64,000 nt of DNA from contig NC_016131.3 in NCBI RefSeq assembly GCF_000005505.3, forward strand, positions 56,715,355 through 56,779,354. The letters run 5' to 3'. The stretch comes from Brachypodium distachyon (taxonomy: Eukaryota; Streptophyta; Magnoliopsida; Poales; Poaceae). Below are positions 58,615 through 64,000 of the stretch, one piece after another (position 1 is the first letter of the stretch; every line of letters begins with the position of its first letter). The position numbers were made by a program, and so were the translations under genes. The notes below the pieces were generated by a model that searched no databases, was not told the origin of the DNA, and saw only the letters and a program-made list of their open reading frames with translations.

Positions 58615-59020
58615 ATCGAAGGACCGTTCTTGGATGTACGCCAAGGGAAGAATCAATGCTCGATGGATAACCGAAAGGACGGTCTTTTTTGGAGTCGCGA
58701 AAGGTGATATGGAACGAAAAGGACTTGTGATGATGCGTTGTCCATGTCGCAAATGTGGAAACACATGCATGAGGAAGCCTGAAGATGTTCAGATGCACGT
58801 GCTGGCATTGGGTTTTGTGGAAGGTTATTCTCGCTGGATTTGTCACGTGGAGGATGCGGTTGATGTCGGTAGCGGTAACGAAGATGATGATGTCCTGCGG
58901 TATGATCTGGCGAATGATTCTGAGGAAAAAACAAGGGTCGATGAGGAGGCTAATGTGGAAGGTGAAGGAGTTCCAAGTGGCAGGATTGCCGAAATGCTAC
59001 TAATTTGTTTTCGGCGTTAA
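58615..59020 (+). pseudogene. CACTA-IV TNP2 N-terminal exon, truncated
   Basis: Begins after acceptor TGTGTTGTAG with KDRSWMYAKGRINARW and CPCRKCGNTC, closely matching CACTA-II. It ends at GRIAEML, where relatives continue DDSYLWDQLEDP; here the deletion joins foreign frame and a stop. Only the transposase-associated domain is left, so it cannot cut DNA but could still bind it. Confidence 0.85.
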
Positions 59021-61617
59021 AATTTTTACGGTAAGGGTTCACGTGCACTAATTTGTTTTCGGCGTTAATTATGACACTCATGATCCATATAGACTCACGT
59101 CCTGTCTTATATGATAACAGGAAAATGCCCACAAATGGGAGGAGAGCAAGAGGTCAGAAACATCCGCCGACTCCGTGCAGAGCAAGAGGTGGGAGTCGGC
59201 TGTGACCGCCTGCTTGCAAAAGGCGGAGCACACGGGTCGTGTGCTAGGGGAAGGCGAAGGGGCCTATTGGGATGATTACTTCCCGCCTGCTCCAACGCGA
59301 AGCAGGGTCCAGAAAAAGCGCCCCGCTTCTGCTGAAATAATAAAACAAGCTAAGCCGGAGGCGCGAGAGCAGGCATTTATGGTGTGTCAAGAGGTGTCAA
59401 GAGAATATGCAGTGCAAGCCGTCCATCATTTGGTGTCGGCATTGGCCAAAGACCACCCCGACCTTGACGCCATTCTCGGGGGAGGAGTGGACGGTTTGAG
59501 GAACCTCCTTCTTCCTCTTCCCCAGCGAAAGAGCACCCCGCTGAAGAGCAGCCTCCGACACACGTATGGAAGACAATGACACATACACTCCAGGTTACAG
59601 CCCGGCTCCTAGCATGGACACCCCCCCCCCCCCCCCGCTAGCCAACCGGACCCAAGCGAGGGCATCGGGGATAACGATCCGGGTCCGAGCGACAACATCC
59701 TTGTAAGCATACTTTTCAAACTCTTTTTTCACTCCTTACCTTCATGAATAAAGATCTTACACACATATGCTTTCTTCTTGTTACGCGCAGGCACCGGTGA
59801 AGTGTCGTATTCACGTAGACAAGCCTGGGAAGCCTGTAGGCGCCACTGGCCGCCTAATGCCCAGACAATCACCGCCACTGGTGCACGACATTCTTATGAA
59901 CGACACACAAGTGAGTGTGATGGTGGACTCTGTCATCGAGGAGCGTCGTGATTATGCTATCCCGCTACCTCTGGAGGAAGGCGTGGAAATCCTAGGCGGT
60001 TGTCCAAACTACCGGATTATGTGGCCTAGGAGCTTGGTATCTCTCTACAACCAGCACCGATGCTCACCAAAGATTCCCTGCGTGCCGTGTCCAGAGAGAT
60101 GCAAGTGTTTCATCAGTTGTACATGCAAGCATCAGCTGGTTCTCAACAGCATGCCCAACAAATCAATGTTCGAATCCCACGAGACTATGGCTTCTTTGAC
60201 CAAGAAACTGGGAACATTCAGGAATGTCCTATCACCTTTGGTGTGGAGTTCAACGAACTGTTCCACCTCTTCAACCGCCAAAAGCTTGATATCAACCTCT
60301 TAAGGCTGTGGTCTGCCTACCAAATAAGGGAAATGCGGCGAATGGAGGTAAAAAAAAATAGCCATTCTAGACCCCGTGGTGTTCAACTACGGTGACATCG
60401 GTCTTGAGCCAGAAAAGGATCCCTCAAGAACCCTGGCATCTAAATACTGTTGGAAATATGCCCTAGAGGCAATAATAAATTTGTTATTATCATATTTCAT
60501 TGTTCTTGATAAATGTTTATTGCCCATGCTATAATTGTATTGATTGGAAACTCAAATACATGTGTGGATAAATAAACAAATACCGTGTCCCTAATACGCC
60601 TCTACTAGATTAGCTCGTTGATTAAAGATGGTTAAGGTTTCCTAACCATAGACATGTGTTGTCATTTAATAACGAGATCATATCATTAGGAGAATGATGT
60701 GATGGACAGACCCAAACCTAAACATAGCTTTTGATCGTGTCACTTAAGTTTAAGTTGCTTATGTTTTATTATGTCAAGTATTATTTCTTTAGACCATGAG
60801 ATCATGCCACTCCCTAGTACCGGAAGAATACTTTGTGGGCATCAACCGTCATCTCGTAACTGGGTGATCATAAAGGTGTTTTTCAGGTATCCCAGAAGGT
60901 GCTCGTTGGGTTGTATGGATCAAGACTGGGATTTGTCACTCCTTGTGACGGAGAGATATCTCTGGGCCCTCTCGGTAATATAACATCCTAATGAGCTTGC
61001 AAGCATGCGACTAATGTGTTTAGTTGCGGGGGTATTATATTACGGAACGAGTAAAGAGAACTTGCCGGTAACGAGATTAAACTAGGTATGGCGATACCGA
61101 CGATCAAATCTCGGGCAAGTAATATATCGCGAGACAAAGAGAATTGGATACTGGATTAATTGAATCCTCGACATAGTGGTTCAACCGATGAGATCTTCGT
61201 GGAATATGTGGGAACTATTATGGACATCCAGGTCCCGCTATTGGTTATTGATATTTGATCATGTCCACATGTTCTCGAACCCGTAGGGTCACACACTTAA
61301 CGTTTCATGTTGCTTGGGTTAGATGAGATAAATGATGATGATATCAAATTATGATTCGAAGTCTTGGATGGGATCCTAGACGCAACGAGGAGCTCCGGAA
61401 TGTTCCGGAGATAAAGATTTATATATGGAAAGTTGTTTTCAGGGTTCTGGAAAGTTTGGAATATTTCCCGGTTTTGACCGGGAAGCTTCTAGAAGGTTCC
61501 GGAGGGATCCGGAGGGTTCCACCTTGAGGCCCACCTATCCCTGGGCTAAATGGGCCTGTGAGGGAGCACCCTGGCCTTAATGGGGCCGAGGGGCTAGCCC
61601 ACAGGGCCCATGCGGCC

Positions 61618-61709
61618 AGGAGGAGAGTCTTGGCCGCGGGAGAGTCCTGGCCGCATGAGAGTCCTGCCCGCCGGAGAGTCCTGGCCACGGGATAGTCCTG
61701 GCCGGCCAC
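61618..61709. repeat. 17-bp minisatellite in the solo LTR, five units
   Basis: Five imperfect units of GAGAGTCCTGGCCGC(A/G)(T/G) lie directly before the LTR TATA box. The position suggests a promoter-proximal element. Confidence 0.8.
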
Positions 61710-61723
61710 GCCTCCTCTACCCC

Positions 61724-61733
61724 TATATAAATA
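61724..61733 (+). promoter_or_regulatory. TATA box of the LTR promoter
   Basis: TATATAAATA in the context CCCTATATAAATAGAAG, the expected core promoter of a BARE-like LTR, facing right toward LecRK4. Confidence 0.65.
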
Positions 61734-62208
61734 GAAGGGGGGCAAGGGAGAGAGACACCCCAAGCTTTCAGTTGGATCTCTCTCCCCTGAGCCCTCCTCT
61801 CCTCCTCTTCTCACGCGCACGGCGTAGCCCTGCCCGTGAGAATATTCACCATAGTCATCACGCCGTCGTGCTGCCGGGATCTCGTCTACCTCTCCCTCTC
61901 GCTTGCTGGATCGAGGAAGGAGGAGACAACGTGAAGCTGAACGTGTGGATACCAAGGAGGTGCTGTCCGTTCGGCACTGAGATTGATCTCATTGAAAGTT
62001 CCACTACACCAACAACGATCTCGTGATCGTAACGCTTAGCGGTCTACGAGGGTATGGTGTTCATGATCCCTCTCGTTACATACATCTAGTATATATATTC
62101 TTGGGTTTTCTTCCGCACTTCTCGTAGGAAATTTTTTGTTTCCTATGCAACGAACCTAACAAATACTTGGTGGCATGTCTGGAGAAATACGCGGACCACG
62201 ACTTTATC

Positions 62209-62738
62209 ATAGTGTTGTATACCAATAACATGGTACCATGCCAAAAATTGTGAATTTTTTACAAATGTTTAATATTGTTTCATTTTTCCCTATTAAACGG
62301 ATATAGAAAATGATAAATAATTATTTTTACATCAAAAGTTATGATTTTAATTCACATTACTCGTCATCAATGTCAAATGAAAGTACAGTAAAAGTTTCAA
62401 CTCAAAAAGTGGTGGTTTACATCATAATTTGAAACAAGAGAGGAAAGGGATACAAAAGAAAAAATATTGAGAAACTCTTTGCCGGCGGCCGGCCTCCGGC
62501 AAAGAATCCCGTCCGTTTTCTCCCCATTAGGCGCCGGTCAAGTCCACGTGGGACCCCTTCCTTTGCCGTAGGCCTTTTTGTTCTTTGCCGGAGACCTTTT
62601 TTATTCTTTGCTGTAGGTCTTTTCTTTGTCGGAGGCCTCTTCTTTTTTGCCGTCGGCAAAGCCTTCTTTGCCGGAGGCCTGAGGAAAAGCCTTTGGCAAA
62701 GGCCCAGGCCACCGGCAAAGAATGTTTTTCCCGTAGTG
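62209..62738. mobile_element. CACTA-V: right end of a CACTA-I-type element
   Basis: About 260 bp of AT-rich DNA, then a subterminal array of TTTGCCGG(C/A)GGC-type motifs (62475-62725) and the terminus TTTTTCCCGTAGTG. The motif and terminus match CACTA-I, not CACTA-II/IV. The next bases ATG (62739-62741) would be the target copy inside LecRK4. The left end is not in the window; sequence at about 62208 joins directly to CACTA-IV. Confidence 0.85.
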
Positions 62739-64000
62739 ATGGACCGACCTGCTCCGGCCATTGATGCCAACAGCTTGCCCAAGTTGCCACATCTCAGCCG
62801 AGCACCTCAATCCAAGCTGTTGGAGATCGTGCTTCCCATAGCGAGTGGAGTCTTTGTCTTTGCCGCCATGACCGCCGTAGTCATTCTCCAGCGAAGGCAG
62901 CTCCTGTATGCGGAGCTGCGGGAAGACTGGGAGGTGGAGTTTGGGCCGCACTGGTTGTCGTACAAGGACGTCGTACAAGGACCTGTTCAAGGCCACCGAG
63001 GGGTTCAAGGACAAACACTTCCTCGGCATCGGAGGGTTTGGGAGGGTTTATAAGGGGGTCCTCAGGAAATCCATGTCACCGGTAGCGGTGAAGAAGGTGT
63101 CCCACGAGTCCCGGCAGGGCATGCGTGAGTTCATTGCCGAGGTGGTGAGCATGGGCCGGCTAAGGCACAAGAACGTCATGCAGCTGCTGGGCTACTGCCG
63201 TCGCAAGGGCGAGCTCCTGCTCGTCTACGACCACATGCCCAATGGCAGCCTCGATAAGTATCTTCACTACAACAACAGCCCACCCAACAATCGGGCCGTG
63301 GTGAGTTTGGATTGGGCACAAAGGTTCAGGATCATCAAGGGTGTGGCCTCCGGGCTGCTGTACCTGCACGAGGACTGGAGCAGGTAGTGATCCACCGTGG
63401 TATCAAGCCCAGCAACGTGCTCCTTGACTCCGACATGAACGGCCGGCTCGGCGACTTTGGACTCGCTCAGCTCTATGATCATGACACAGACCCACATACA
63501 ACACATGTGGTCGGCACCATGGGGTACATTGCCTCTGAGCTGACACGCATGGGCAGGGCATCCACGCTCACCGACGTCTTTGCCTTCGGTGTATTCCTCC
63601 TCGAGGTCACATGTGGCCGGAGGCCCATCGAGCAAGTGGAAAGTGTCGATCAAGGCTCGCCAATCTTGCTCATTGACTGGGTACACCAGCACTGGTGTGA
63701 TGGGTCCCTTGCCAACATGGTTGCTCGCCAATCTTGCTCATTGACTGGGTACACCAGCACTGGTGTGATGGGTCCCTCGCCAACATGGTTGATAGGAGGC
63801 TTGTGGGAAATTACGATGTTGATGAGGCATTCCTATCATTGAAGCTAGGGTTGTTGTGCTCGCACCAGCTGCCATGCGCGAGGCCGAGCATGCGGCAGGT
63901 CATGCAGTACCTTGATGGTAATGCTTTATTCCCCGAGGGGACATTTGGGCAAATTATTGCGAACAGATCAGGGTCGGAGCCCAATGTTGCATCCTCCCCG
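62739..64000 (+). pseudogene. L-type lectin receptor kinase copy 4 (LecRK4), 3' part, disabled
   Basis: Begins where LecRK3 reads WSFGM-D (DRPAPAIDANSLPKLPHL); the lectin domain is missing because CACTA-V lies here. The transmembrane segment is near 62820-62890. A 13-bp tandem duplication (62958-62970, 62971-62983) shifts the frame before the glycine loop ([17 protein letters not shown]). A 1-base loss near 63379 gives a stop at 63386. The catalytic loop reads HRGIKPSN, with Asp changed to Gly (63399-63401). DFG is kept. A 68-bp tandem duplication starts at 63655 and 63723 and shifts the frame again. The sequence runs off the window near the C-terminus. Closest relative here is LecRK3, in opposite orientation. 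Confidence 0.92.

Larger units (their letters stand above)
60443..62166 (+). mobile_element. Copia (BARE/Angela-type) solo LTR, 1,714 bp
   Basis: The LTR (60448-62161) begins TGTTGGAAATATGCCCTAGA and ends CCTATGCAACGAACCTAACA, both hallmark sequences of the BARE/WIS/Angela group. It starts TG and ends CA. The 5-bp target duplication AATAC (60443-60447, 62162-62166) is perfect. No internal region or primer-binding site is present, so it is a solo LTR left by recombination between the two LTRs. It sits in the second gene of CACTA-IV. Confidence 0.96.
57676..62208 (+). mobile_element. CACTA-IV: internally deleted sibling of CACTA-II, 3' end lost
   Basis: Left end CACTACTACAAAACGG at 57676 with the same subterminal array and gene start as the right end of CACTA-II, in inverse orientation. 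Compared with CACTA-II it lacks about 5 kb between the TNP2 N-terminal exon and the second gene (junction near 59000) and a further ~500 bp near 60050. A Copia solo LTR is inserted at 60448. Similarity to CACTA-II stops near 62208, before the protease catalytic region, so the 3' terminus is missing. The 3 bases before it are GAT. Confidence 0.88.
59115..62208 (+). pseudogene. CACTA-IV second-gene remnant, split by the solo LTR
   Basis: Segments in order: 59175-59579 (KRWESAVTACLQKAEHTG, VQAVHHLVSALAKDHPD), 59767-60050 (CRIHVDKPGKPVGATGRL, VHDILMNDTQVSVMVDS), then after a deletion 60060-60440 (DSLRAVSREMQVFHQLYMQA, FNELFHLFNRQKLDINLLR). After removal of the LTR the frame continues at 62162 with LVACLEKYADHDF and is then lost. 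The protease His, Asp and Cys regions are absent. Confidence 0.82.

Overview
This is nuclear DNA from a grass, most likely a pooid and plausibly Triticeae. Three things point there: a BARE/Angela-type Copia LTR, several CACTA elements with Triticeae-like subterminal repeats, and grass-type gene families (DUF4220/DUF594, clustered L-type lectin receptor kinases, an EPF-like peptide). There are no bacterial operons, CRISPR arrays or recognisable RNA genes. The species is an inference and no database was searched.

Layout. 1-2.2 kb: 3' part of a broken DUF4220/DUF594 membrane-protein gene. 3.7-9.2 kb: L-type lectin receptor kinase copy 1 (LecRK1), dead, split by a 3,450-bp CACTA element with an exact 3-bp target duplication. 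11.25-13.26 kb: LecRK2, complete apart from one 4-bp tandem duplication that shifts the frame. 13.76-20.56 kb: a near full-length LINE on the minus strand with a 15-bp target duplication. 21.2-23.3 kb: LecRK3, minus strand, intact at 699 aa and the only apparently functional kinase here. 25.1-39.8 kb: four elements with long terminal inverted repeats and 9-10 bp flanking duplications (Mutator-like, MULE-A to -D), some carrying gene-like sequence, mixed with a 5'-truncated LINE and a hAT-type MITE. 31.6-51.6 kb: four diverged copies (A-D) of one non-coding block, the last lying directly upstream of an EPF-like peptide gene at 52.0-52.7 kb. Copy A also carries a broken copy of that gene's first exon. 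41.37-50.83 kb: a 9.5-kb CACTA element (CACTA-II) with decayed TNP2 and ULP1-protease genes, inserted in copy D. 56.6-62.7 kb: a nest of CACTA fragments (III, IV, V) holding a Copia solo LTR with a perfect 5-bp target duplication. 62.74-64.0 kb: the 3' part of LecRK4, a pseudokinase remnant running off the window.

How it fits together. The host genes are a LecRK cluster (membrane receptors with an extracellular legume-lectin domain and a cytosolic Ser/Thr kinase; family roles in defence and development are known, but ligands here are not) and one secreted cysteine-rich signalling peptide of the EPFL family. The rest is the record of mobile DNA: two LecRK copies were hit in the lectin domain by the same CACTA type, and the EPFL gene sits between the head-to-head 5' ends of two related CACTA elements, behind repeatedly duplicated and invaded upstream DNA.
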